DNA of 5,685 nt from the NCBI GenBank assembly GCA_024643585.1, contig JAHEMP010000164.1, positions 1-5,685 of the forward strand. Reading direction: 5' to 3'. Of this stretch, positions 1-5,674 are shown piece after piece; within the stretch, counting starts at the first letter, position 1, and each line of letters begins with the position of its first letter. The position numbers and the translations under genes are program-made. This stretch comes from Crocinitomicaceae bacterium (GTDB lineage: Bacteria > Bacteroidota > Bacteroidia > Flavobacteriales_D > Crocinitomicaceae). The notes beneath the pieces were generated by a model. The model ran no database searches. It worked only from the letters and a program-made list of their open reading frames with translations, and was not told the DNA's origin.

Positions 1-373
<373 letters not shown>

Positions 374-438
374 ATCGATACTTATTCATTTACTACTTCA
401 ATCATCCGATATATCAATAACTAAAACATTTAAAGTTT
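374..438 (+). other. 23S-5S internal transcribed spacer
   Basis: This AT-rich spacer of about 65 bp joins 23S and 5S within one operon. No tRNA-like cloverleaf is visible in it. Its bases would be removed during rRNA processing. The boundaries depend on the estimated ends of the two rRNAs. Confidence 0.75.
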
Positions 439-550
<112 letters not shown>

Positions 551-554
551 TTTA

Positions 555-586
555 AAGCCCCGTTCCTTTGGTTCGGGGCTTTTTTG
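555..586 (+). terminator. Rho-independent terminator of the rRNA operon
   Basis: AAGCCCCG (555-562) pairs perfectly with CGGGGCTT (574-581) around an 11-nt loop. A run of six T residues follows at 580-585. It lies directly after the 5S gene, so it should end rRNA transcription. Decayed copies of this element occur again at 676-687 and 785-810. Confidence 0.93.
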
Positions 587-610
587 TTGTCCAAAACTTA
601 GAATACACCT

Positions 611-687
611 TGGTACTACCCTTTTAAGGGTGGGAGAGATAAGTCCCTGCCTGTCGGCAGACAGGGACGCTAAACTTTTAAAGCCTC
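611..687 (+). pseudogene. Duplicated 3' fragment of 5S rRNA, interrupted by a 20-bp palindrome
   Basis: Bases 611-645 repeat 508-541 of the real 5S gene with one substitution (G515 to A618) and one inserted base. Bases 666-687 then continue the match (GACGC, then CTTTTAAAGCC) through the end of 5S and into the start of the terminator. The first two thirds of 5S are absent, so this cannot produce a functional rRNA. The match breaks cleanly at 646-665, where a palindrome is inserted. It is best read as the remnant of a duplication or of unequal recombination between rRNA operons. Confidence 0.85.
643..668. repeat. Short palindromic (REP-like) element inserted in the 5S remnant
   Basis: The inserted unit CCTGCCTGTCGGCAGACAGG (646-665) is an imperfect palindrome. 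Together with flanking bases it folds into a hairpin: GTCCCTG (643-649) pairs with CAGGGAC (662-668), then CTG (651-653) with CAG (658-660), with one C-A mismatch and a TCGG loop. It is much more GC-rich than its surroundings. Similar GC-rich palindromes of the CCTGCC...GGCAGG kind occur as dispersed repeats in some Bacteroidota genomes, as far as I recall; membership in such a family is inference. No target duplication flanks it. Confidence 0.7.
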
Positions 688-796
688 CTAGAGTGATCGT
701 GGAGATTTTTTATATCTATACTTTTTTGTTCTAACCTTTTTGTTACTAACCGAAGTCTTCGATCGATAGCAGAATAAACGTCTATTTTAAAGCCTC
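676..796. repeat. 12-bp direct repeats flanking a ~97-bp inserted segment
   Basis: TTTTAAAGCCTC occurs at 676-687 and again, identically, at 785-796. The sequence between (688-784) does not match the 5S/terminator copy, whereas the bases on either side (5S remnant before, terminator remnant after) would be continuous if one repeat and the middle were removed. This is the pattern left by an insertion with a duplicated target or by recombination at a short repeat. The insert has only about 4 bp of inverted similarity at its ends and codes for nothing visible, so no transposon family is assigned. Confidence 0.6.
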
Positions 797-811
797 AGCC
801 CTTTGGTTCGA
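785..811 (+). repeat. Decayed copy of the rRNA terminator
   Basis: Bases 789-810 match 554-575 of the real terminator at 18 of 22 positions, including the identical loop part CCTTTGGTTCG. The second stem arm and the T-run are lost (GACGCGC in place of GGGGCTTTTTT), so it should not terminate transcription. It continues the 5S remnant that stops at 687. Confidence 0.7.
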
Positions 812-986
812 CGCGCTGTTCAAATTAATTTGCAACGTTTATGATAAAAGGGATGTATTAAATTCTCTAATCTAATAGATCAACTTAAAGCCATGTTACT
901 GAAAACACCAAATTCTGCATTCTACCTAGCAATGTTTAAGCAATTTTTTACTTAAATGTTGGTAACTCAAATGAATGATAGAAGAA

Positions 987-2030
987 CTATTTTGCAGCGC
1001 TATTAAGTGTAAACGCAAATGTACTGCCCACACCAAGAGTGCTTCTTACGTTAATTGATTGTCCATGGGACTCAATAATGTGTTTAACAATTGCCAAACC
1101 TAGTCCTGAACCACCGTCATTTCTGTTTCTGCTTTTTTCAACGCGATAAAAGCGCTCGAATAATCGTGGAAACTGGGATTGTTCAATACCTATCCCGTCA
1201 TCAGAAACTTCCACCGTAACAACATCATCTAATTGATATAGGCGTATTGTAGTTGTTCCATTTTCACGCCCGTAATTAATGCTATTGTTAATTAGGTTGG
1301 TTAATACTTGAGCTAACTTATCTTTGTCTCCATTGACGAATGTGGGTTCATAATCCTTGGCAATTTTCAATGAAATCGATTTTTCTCGGGCATTGTATTC
1401 AAGTGTGTCGAAAACGTCTTTAATAAGCTCTAAAATATCAAATGAAGTAAAGTTCATTTTTAGTTTATCCACTTCCAATTTTGTAATTTGATCTAAATCT
1501 TCTATGATACTCACCATCCTTTCTGTCGCTTTGGACGCACTTTCTAAAAATTTCCGATTTACTTTTTCATCCTCAAGACCACCATCGAGTAAAGTCAAAA
1601 TATAACCTTGTATAGAAAAAATAGGGGTTTTTAATTCGTGTGCTAAATTACCTAGGAACTCACGTCGAAATTCTTCTTGGTCCTTCAATTTGGATATTTC
1701 TGTCAGTCGCTCATCGGTCCAAACTTTTGCACTTTCCTCAACCTCAGTAATTACGTCTTGGCGAATATCAAAATTTGGTTTGTCCGATTCTACGAATTTA
1801 CCCTTTCTTAATATCCGGTAAATTATCTTAAGTCGATCTGCAATAAACCGTTTAATTAAAAAGTAAAAAATAGCATAGCTGAAAACGAAAGAAGAAAGCC
1901 AAATCATTAAGACAATCCCAATTGTTAACTCCCCCCGCAGAATATCTGCAATGAACAAAGCAATTAGAATGAGCACGCTGACCAAAGTGCTTCCAATCAA
2001 TAATAGATGTAATGGCTTTAACGTTTTCAA
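987..2030 (-). CDS. Two-component sensor histidine kinase, PhoR-like, minimal sensor region
   Basis: This is a 347-residue membrane histidine kinase that should autophosphorylate and pass phosphate to the regulator encoded just upstream. Two membrane segments (about 8-30 and 36-60) are separated by only about five residues, so there is essentially no periplasmic sensor domain. A linker and coiled-coil-like region (about 64-124) follow. The H-box FLGNLAHELKTP has the phospho-acceptor His131. The ATP-binding domain shows the N-box (LTNLINNSINYG, 243-254), G1 (DDGIG, 277-281), F-box (FERFYRVE, 291-298) and G2 (GGSGLGLAIVK, 306-316), so all catalytic motifs are intact. The start is TTG at 2030: an in-frame TGA lies two codons upstream and the next ATG is Met42, inside the second membrane segment. 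The start overlaps the regulator's stop codon (TTGA), suggesting translational coupling. The kinase family is certain; the phosphate link is inferred from the neighbours. Confidence 0.95.
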   Translation of the reverse strand: MKTLKPLHLLLIGSTLVSVLILIALFIADILRGELTIGIVLMIWLSSFVFSYAIFYFLIKRFIADRLKIIYRILRKGKFVESDKPNFDIRQDVITEVEESAKVWTDERLTEISKLKDQEEFRREFLGNLAHELKTPIFSIQGYILTLLDGGLEDEKVNRKFLESASKATERMVSIIEDLDQITKLEVDKLKMNFTSFDILELIKDVFDTLEYNAREKSISLKIAKDYEPTFVNGDKDKLAQVLTNLINNSINYGRENGTTTIRLYQLDDVVTVEVSDDGIGIEQSQFPRLFERFYRVEKSRNRNDGGSGLGLAIVKHIIESHGQSINVRSTLGVGSTFAFTLNSAAK

Positions 2031-2713
2031 ATCTCACTAAATGTATATCCGACACCTTTCATTGTACGAATATACTCATCTCCGAGCTTTTCACGTAATT
2101 TACGGATGTGAACATCGATAGTTCTTTCACCGACGATAGTATCGTTTCCCCAAACAGTAGACATTATTTGATCGCGAGTAAACACTTTTCCTGGACGAGA
2201 AACTAACAGCTCAAGCAGTTCAAATTCTTTTTTTGGCAGAAAAATGCCAACACCTTTTACCTCTACCAGATATTTGTCGCGATTGATCACAACGTTTGAG
2301 TTATGCGTTGTTTTTATGTTATCAACACGCGTGCTTCTTCTTAACAAAGCACCTATTTTAGCAATAAGCACTCTAGGACGAATAGGTTTTGTAATGAAGT
2401 CATCCGCACCTGCTTCTAGACAAGCCACTTGACTATAATCTTCTGAACGTGAAGACAAAAAGACAACAACAGTTTCGTTTAGGCTGGCTTCCTGCCGAAT
2501 TAAACCGCAAGATTCAACGCCATCCATAATTGGCATCATTAAATCTAATAGTATTAAGGCGGGTTGAATAGATTTTGCCTTTTCATATCCATCAAGCCCG
2601 TCATGTGCCGTATGTACTTGGAAACCTTCTTTTTCTAAATTGTATTTTAACATATCTAGAATGTCTTGTTCGTCGTCAACTAGTAATATGGTTTTGGAAT
2701 TAATGTTAGTCAT
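2027..2713 (-). CDS. OmpR/PhoB-family response regulator (receiver plus winged-helix DNA-binding domain)
   Basis: This is a 228-residue DNA-binding response regulator. The receiver domain (about 6-122) has the acidic pair Asp13-Asp14, the phospho-acceptor Asp57 (LILLDLMMP), the switch residues Ser87 and Phe106, and the invariant Lys109 (TKP). The winged helix (about 143-228) has the PKKEFELLELL start, the recognition helix RTIDVHIRKLREKLG (197-211) and the wing RTMKGVGYTF near the C-terminus. Length and architecture match PhoB-type regulators. I chose ATG at 2713 because it leaves a 15-nt gap after a promoter-like TAATTTTG box, the same gap as for the porin; ATG at 2722 (MKSMTN, 231 residues) is nearly as good. 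A longer frame reaching 2836 is Phe/Ile/Asn-rich and unlikely. It is first in the operon, with the kinase gene overlapping its stop. The assignment to phosphate control is inference from the adjacent porin and the 11-bp repeats. Confidence 0.94.
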   Translation of the reverse strand: MTNINSKTILLVDDEQDILDMLKYNLEKEGFQVHTAHDGLDGYEKAKSIQPALILLDLMMPIMDGVESCGLIRQEASLNETVVVFLSSRSEDYSQVACLEAGADDFITKPIRPRVLIAKIGALLRRSTRVDNIKTTHNSNVVINRDKYLVEVKGVGIFLPKKEFELLELLVSRPGKVFTRDQIMSTVWGNDTIVGERTIDVHIRKLREKLGDEYIRTMKGVGYTFSEI

Positions 2714-2728
2714 GCTTTTCATTTGAAA

Positions 2729-2736
2729 CAAAATTA
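2729..2736 (-). promoter_or_regulatory. Candidate -7 promoter element of the response regulator operon
   Basis: Read on the - strand this is TAATTTTG, a full match to the Bacteroidota -7 consensus TAnnTTTG. It ends 15 nt before the ATG at 2713. A TTG lies upstream but only 14 nt away, shorter than the usual gap of about 17-21 nt, so the -33 element is not convincing. Confidence 0.35.
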
Positions 2737-2795
2737 GCTTATCTATTTGCCAAAAAATAAAAATGAAGTTTATGTTTAGGTTAACAAAATATGAA

Positions 2796-2816
2796 TGTAT
2801 GTTAATTGTATGTTGT
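2796..2816 (-). promoter_or_regulatory. 11-bp direct repeats upstream of the regulator (candidate Pho-box-like site)
   Basis: TGTATGTT occurs at 2796-2803 and again at 2807-2814, exactly 11 bp apart. Read on the - strand this gives ACAACA-N5-TTAACA, close to the TTAACA-N5-TTAACA Pho-box layout known from Bacillus; 11-bp spacing is a general feature of PhoB/PhoP tandem binding. It lies about 60-80 bp upstream of the putative -7 box of the regulator operon, so autoregulation is possible. Binding by this regulator is inference. Confidence 0.4.
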
Positions 2817-2891
2817 GAAGTAAGAAAGAAGCGCATGTTGATAATTGAAAATACTTTTGAAGGATTCTAATTCAAAGTGAAAGTTCCTAGA

Positions 2892-2909
2892 GTTAACTTA
2901 ATGTTAAGA
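2892..2909. promoter_or_regulatory. TTAAC half-sites at 11-bp spacing upstream of the porin (candidate Pho-box-like site)
   Basis: GTTAA occurs at 2892-2896 and 2903-2907, exactly 11 bp apart. On the - strand this reads TTAACA-N5-TTAACT, differing from the Bacillus-type Pho box at one base. A related 11-mer, TTAATGTCAAG (2925-2935), lies 27 bp from TTAATGTTAAG (2898-2908). The site is about 150 bp upstream of the likely porin promoter, farther than is usual for direct activation, which lowers confidence. A weaker pair, TTAAGA (3006-3011) and TTACGA (3017-3022), also 11 bp apart, is nearer. Confidence 0.4.
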
Positions 2910-2941
2910 GATGTACTCTTTAAATTAATGTCAAGAAAACA

Positions 2942-2963
2942 TTTGATTCATATGAAATTCAAA
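2942..2963. repeat. Inverted repeat (dyad) in the divergent intergenic region
   Basis: TTTGATTCAT (2942-2951) is followed by a near-complementary arm, ATGAA then TCAAA, interrupted by two extra bases (AT, 2957-2958). The inner TTCATATGAA (2947-2956) is a perfect palindrome. It could be an operator for a dimeric regulator, but no T-run follows, so it is not a terminator. Function unknown. Confidence 0.3.
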
Positions 2964-3058
2964 CTGGACAGCGGTTTCACGCTCATCTGCACTTGAAAAC
3001 CAACTTTAAGAAATAGTTACGATTGTTAATTTTCCCAGATTAAACCTATAGAAAAAGG

Positions 3059-3066
3059 CATCTTTG
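3059..3066 (+). promoter_or_regulatory. Candidate -7 promoter element of the porin gene
   Basis: CATCTTTG matches the Bacteroidota -7 consensus TAnnTTTG except at its first base and is followed by CA, as often seen in this phylum. It ends 15 nt before the ATG at 3082, which would give a short A-rich leader. No TTG stands at the usual distance upstream, so the promoter may need an activator. Confidence 0.4.
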
Positions 3067-3081
3067 CACAAAAAAAAAAGA

Positions 3082-4290
3082 ATGCAATTAAAACAATTTT
3101 TAGTCGTCACGTTTATTACGCTATTTTTCACTTCTCTAAATTCACAGATACAAGATTATTCTTTCGGAGAGGGATTAAGGTATAAAAATAAAGATGCTAC
3201 CTTTCAACTTAAGGCAGCATTTAGGTTTCAATCTTTATTTGTTGCTGATTGGAATATTCGTAATGATAAAATTAAAAACACCGAAAATTTAAACACGACC
3301 TTCTTAATTCGTCGTTCTCGATTAAAATTTGATGGCTATGCTCTTTCACCAAAACTGGAGTACAAATTAGAATTAGGATTGTCGAATAGAGACATTGGCG
3401 CTGGTGAAGTAACAGTATTTAATAGTGCTAGTAATCTTGTTTTAGATGCATATGTAAACTGGAATTTCTACAAAGGCTTTTCAATTCTAGTTGGTCAAAC
3501 AAAATTGCCAGGTAATCGTGAACGTGTCATTTCCTCAGGAAATTTGCAGTTTGTGGATCGTTCAAGATTGAACAGTAGAATCAACCTTGATCGTGACATG
3601 GGAATACAGTTTTCTCATGAAGCGACGATTGGAAAGCAATTTGGGATTGAGCAAAAAATTGCGATTTCCCAGGGTGAGGGAAGAAACGTCACTTATGGAA
3701 ACATTGGTGGTCTGGAATATACCTACCATATGGAAATTAGACCATTCGGTAAATTTGCATCTGGGGGAGATTTTTCAGGTTCCGACTTAAAACGTGAGCA
3801 AAAACCAAAATTAGCTATTGGATTGACATTCGATATGAATGAAGAAGCAGGAAGAAGTAGAGGGAACCTTGGGTCCTTTTTTATAGGTCCTAATGTTTTG
3901 CGTAAAACCTTGTACACTGGTTTTGCAGACATGATGTTCAAATACAAAGGTTTTTCTATGATGGGTGAGTTTGCTATTAGAGGTACGGAAGGAAATAACC
4001 CAACAGTCTACCGAGAGGATGGCTCAGTGGTTGGAACATATTTTACTGGTTCGGCAATTAACTTACAGGCTGGGTATCTTTTTGAAAAGAACTATGAATT
4101 TAGTTTCAGATACACCAAAGTAAGAACACAAAATAGTTCTGTTGGGAAGGATGAGAGTCAATATTTTATAGGGTTTTCAAGATATATCGTTGGACATAAA
4201 TTAAAGATTCAGTCTGATTTTGGTTATGAACAAGTTGAAGGTGGCGATGATGGATTAATCTGGAGATTGCAACTTGATTTCCACCTTTAA
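3082..4290 (+). CDS. Phosphate-selective porin O/P (OprO/OprP) family outer-membrane protein
   Basis: This predicted 402-residue outer-membrane beta-barrel porin would admit anions, in the characterised Pseudomonas members phosphate or polyphosphate. A signal peptide is clear: MQLKQF, a hydrophobic core (about 7-19), and likely cleavage near Ser21-Gln22. The mature protein shows the family pattern: an N-terminal strand GLRYKNKDATFQLKAAFRFQ (31-50), the block FLIRRSRLKFDGYALSPKLE (74-93), and a GQTKLPGNRER...FVDRSRLN block (138-164) typical of OprO/P-like proteins. Alternating strands follow to the C-terminal WRLQLDFHL. The terminal residue is Leu rather than the usual Phe, though Phe sits at -3. 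I chose ATG at 3082 because it begins directly with the signal peptide and follows an A-rich leader; a TTG at 3064 in the same frame would overlap the promoter-like box. The gene is divergent from the regulator operon and ends at its own terminator. Substrate choice is not provable from sequence. Confidence 0.9.
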   Translation: MQLKQFLVVTFITLFFTSLNSQIQDYSFGEGLRYKNKDATFQLKAAFRFQSLFVADWNIRNDKIKNTENLNTTFLIRRSRLKFDGYALSPKLEYKLELGLSNRDIGAGEVTVFNSASNLVLDAYVNWNFYKGFSILVGQTKLPGNRERVISSGNLQFVDRSRLNSRINLDRDMGIQFSHEATIGKQFGIEQKIAISQGEGRNVTYGNIGGLEYTYHMEIRPFGKFASGGDFSGSDLKREQKPKLAIGLTFDMNEEAGRSRGNLGSFFIGPNVLRKTLYTGFADMMFKYKGFSMMGEFAIRGTEGNNPTVYREDGSVVGTYFTGSAINLQAGYLFEKNYEFSFRYTKVRTQNSSVGKDESQYFIGFSRYIVGHKLKIQSDFGYEQVEGGDDGLIWRLQLDFHL

Positions 4291-4311
4291 ATAATTATTA
4301 ACTTTTTGTGT

Positions 4312-4345
4312 AAGCCCTCATTTGATTTTCAATTGAGGGCTTTTT
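4312..4345 (+). terminator. Rho-independent terminator after the porin gene
   Basis: AAGCCCTCA (4312-4320) pairs with TGAGGGCTT (4334-4342). The stem extends past one T-T mismatch through TTG/CAA to a loop of about five bases (4325-4329). A T-run follows at 4341-4345. It lies 21 bp after the porin stop and 30 bp before the next start codon, so the porin and the CHR transporter are probably separate transcription units. Confidence 0.92.
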
Positions 4346-4349
4346 CTAG

Positions 4350-4357
4350 TATTATTG
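4350..4357 (+). promoter_or_regulatory. Possible -7 promoter element of the CHR transporter gene
   Basis: TATTATTG differs from TAnnTTTG at one position and lies 18 nt before the ATG, with an A-rich leader between. It is the only promoter-like box between the terminator and the gene. No -33 element stands at the proper distance, so this is tentative. Confidence 0.22.
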
Positions 4358-4375
4358 TTAAAATAAAAACAAACA

Positions 4376-5503
4376 ATGGGTAACAAAGGAAATTTAAAAG
4401 AAGTCGCAGGTGTATTTTTCAAAATGGGATGTTTCGCATTCGGAGGACCGGCAGTCCATATTTCCTTAATGGAATCAGAAATTGTTCGAAAGCGCAAATG
4501 GATAACACATGAACACTTTTTAGATTTGGTAGGAGCTACAAATTTAATCCCTGGACCAAATTCTACGGAGATGACCATGCATTGCGGACATGAGCGTGCT
4601 GGTCGAGCAGGTTTGTTTGTCGCGGGTTTGGCTTTTATTTTGCCTGCAATTGTCATCACGGGTGTTTTTGCTTGGTTTTATACTGCTTATGGCAATCTAC
4701 CATCAGTCTCACCCTTTTTAGAAGGAATAAAGCCTGCTGTCTTAGCAATAATACTTGCTGCCGTTATTAAATTGGGTAAGAAATCAATAAAATCAACCGA
4801 GCACATTATACTTGCGATGGCTGTTATCGTAATTTGCCTTCTTGGCGTTAGTGAAATAGTTGCTATGATTGGAGCAGGAATTTTAGGAATGTTTTACAAA
4901 ATTGCTTTAACGAAACAAAAAGAAAATCCTAAAGCTTTTCTTCCTTTGCTTTTAACAAGTACCCCTGCGTTAGCTGTAAAACTTTCTTCATTAAACGTGT
5001 TTTTTACCTTCCTAAAAGTCGGAGCTTTATTGTACGGCAGTGGAATGGTACTTTTTGCTTATTTAGACGCTGAATTGGTCACTAGAGGATGGTTGACGCA
5101 ACAACAGTTAATTGACGCAGTCGCTGTTGGTCAATTTACCCCAGGACCCGTTTTGTCAACGGCAACTTTTGTTGGATATCAGTTAAATGGTTTGGGTGGA
5201 GCGATTGCTGCAACAGTTGGAATATTTTTACCTTCATTTTTATTTGTGTTATTATTAAATCCTTTGATTCCAAAAATGAGAAAATCACTTGTATTTGGTT
5301 ACTTCTTGGATGCAGTTAATGTGGCTGCAGTAGCTGTAATTGCAGCTGTTTTGGTCACAATGAGCAAAGCAACCTTAATTGATTGGAAACCGATTTTAAT
5401 TGCTGCATTAGCAATTTTGGTAGTTTTTAAACTGCCGAAAGTCAGTGTAATTTGGGTAATTATTGGAGGAGCAGCTTTGGGTTGGTTGTTAACGCTAATT
5501 TAG
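4376..5503 (+). CDS. CHR-family (chromate) ion transporter, two-domain form
   Basis: This is a 375-residue inner-membrane transporter of the CHR superfamily, whose characterised members (ChrA) export chromate using the membrane potential. It has the duplicated long-chain form. The first half (about 8-175) has KMGCFAFGGPAVHI (16-29), the downstream RKRKWIT segment and LIPGPNSTEM (57-66). The second half (about 207-375) repeats the plan with KVGALLYGSG (214-223) and FTPGPVLSTATFVG (254-267). The Pro-Gly-Pro motif is thus kept in both halves, each followed by hydrophobic helices, and length is normal for the family. ATG at 4376 starts just before the first conserved block and follows an A-rich leader. 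A strong terminator lies between it and the porin, so it is likely transcribed alone; no chrB-type regulator is visible. Many family members are annotated only by homology, so a different oxyanion substrate is possible. Confidence 0.93.
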   Translation: MGNKGNLKEVAGVFFKMGCFAFGGPAVHISLMESEIVRKRKWITHEHFLDLVGATNLIPGPNSTEMTMHCGHERAGRAGLFVAGLAFILPAIVITGVFAWFYTAYGNLPSVSPFLEGIKPAVLAIILAAVIKLGKKSIKSTEHIILAMAVIVICLLGVSEIVAMIGAGILGMFYKIALTKQKENPKAFLPLLLTSTPALAVKLSSLNVFFTFLKVGALLYGSGMVLFAYLDAELVTRGWLTQQQLIDAVAVGQFTPGPVLSTATFVGYQLNGLGGAIAATVGIFLPSFLFVLLLNPLIPKMRKSLVFGYFLDAVNVAAVAVIAAVLVTMSKATLIDWKPILIAALAILVVFKLPKVSVIWVIIGGAALGWLLTLI

Positions 5504-5534
5504 TTCGAGAAACGTTTTGGGCAAAAATGACAAC

Positions 5535-5674
5535 TTAAAAATTTAGAATAAAACCCCAGTTTAAAACAACATTTCTTACCGTTTTAACTTTCTTTGCAAC
5601 ACTTGCTTTTGCTAAGGTGATGGCATGAGCCACATTGGCTAAGGTTTGTTTATCTGGCCTTCATTAAATAACAT
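5535..5674 (-). pseudogene. Possible 3' end or remnant of an unidentified gene
   Basis: A - strand frame of 41 codons runs from 5660 to a TAA at 5535-5537 and encodes a Lys/Val/Ala-rich peptide beginning RPDKQTLANVAHAI and ending LNWGFILNF. It has no start codon of its own. Just upstream, an ATG at 5674 opens MLFNEG in a different frame, which stops at 5639-5641; removing the frame difference near 5656-5660 would join the two into about 47 residues. The upstream frame is also open to the window edge, so this may be the tail of a longer gene broken by a frameshift. I do not recognise the family. The reading could be chance. Confidence 0.3.

Larger units (their letters stand above)
587..986. 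other. Gene-free region between convergent rRNA operon and histidine kinase; holds decayed rRNA-operon tail copies
   Basis: No credible coding region is visible in these 400 bp. The left half (about 608-811) is built from repeats of the preceding 5S tail and terminator, broken by inserted sequence, as annotated separately. The right half (812-986) is AT-rich. It contains a weak AT-rich inverted repeat (931-940 with 951-960) but no convincing intrinsic terminator for the kinase gene that reads into this region from the right. Antisense read-through into the repeat area is therefore possible. Confidence 0.7.
2714..3081. promoter_or_regulatory. Divergent intergenic control region between regulator operon and porin
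   Basis: These 368 bp separate two divergently transcribed units and contain no credible gene. The region is very AT-rich and carries several repeated or symmetrical elements annotated separately: 11-bp-spaced direct repeats near 2796-2816 and 2892-2909, a dyad at 2942-2963, and a promoter-like box next to each gene. Its length and repeat content suggest regulated divergent transcription rather than simple spacing. Confidence 0.7.

Noticed and set aside
601..690. A second functional 5S rRNA gene
   Set aside because: Only the last third of 5S is present and it is split by a 20-bp insert; the conserved CTCTTCCCATTCCGAA core is missing.
931..960. AT-rich inverted repeat as a terminator for the kinase gene
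   Set aside because: AATGTTTAAG and CTTAAATGTT pair only through G-U wobbles on the + strand and mismatch on the - strand, where a terminator would be needed; no T-run follows in that direction.
1852..2055. Small - strand reading frame of 67 codons overlapping the kinase start
   Set aside because: It lies in another frame of the well-supported kinase and regulator genes and has no recognisable features.
2723..2836. N-terminal extension of the response regulator to an ATG at 2836
   Set aside because: The added residues are Phe/Ile/Asn-rich, typical of translated AT-rich intergenic DNA, and receiver domains begin close to the DDE motif. The stretch also contains the promoter-like box and repeats.
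3064..3081. Porin start at the upstream TTG
   Set aside because: It would add a Lys-rich stretch before a normal signal peptide and would overlap a promoter-like CATCTTTG box; ATG at 3082 fits better.
3587..3947. Small reading frames inside the porin gene on both strands
   Set aside because: They are out-of-frame shadows of an intact outer-membrane protein gene.
4318..4659. 113-codon - strand frame across the terminator and the transporter start
   Set aside because: It covers a strong terminator and lies antisense to the conserved N-terminal half of the CHR transporter; its composition does not suggest a real protein.
5560..5628. Signal-peptide-like + strand frame (KTTFLTVLTFFATLAFA...)
   Set aside because: It resembles a secretion signal, but the frame has no ATG, GTG or TTG start and stops after about 22 codons. 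It overlaps the longer - strand frame and is probably its antisense shadow or a chance match.
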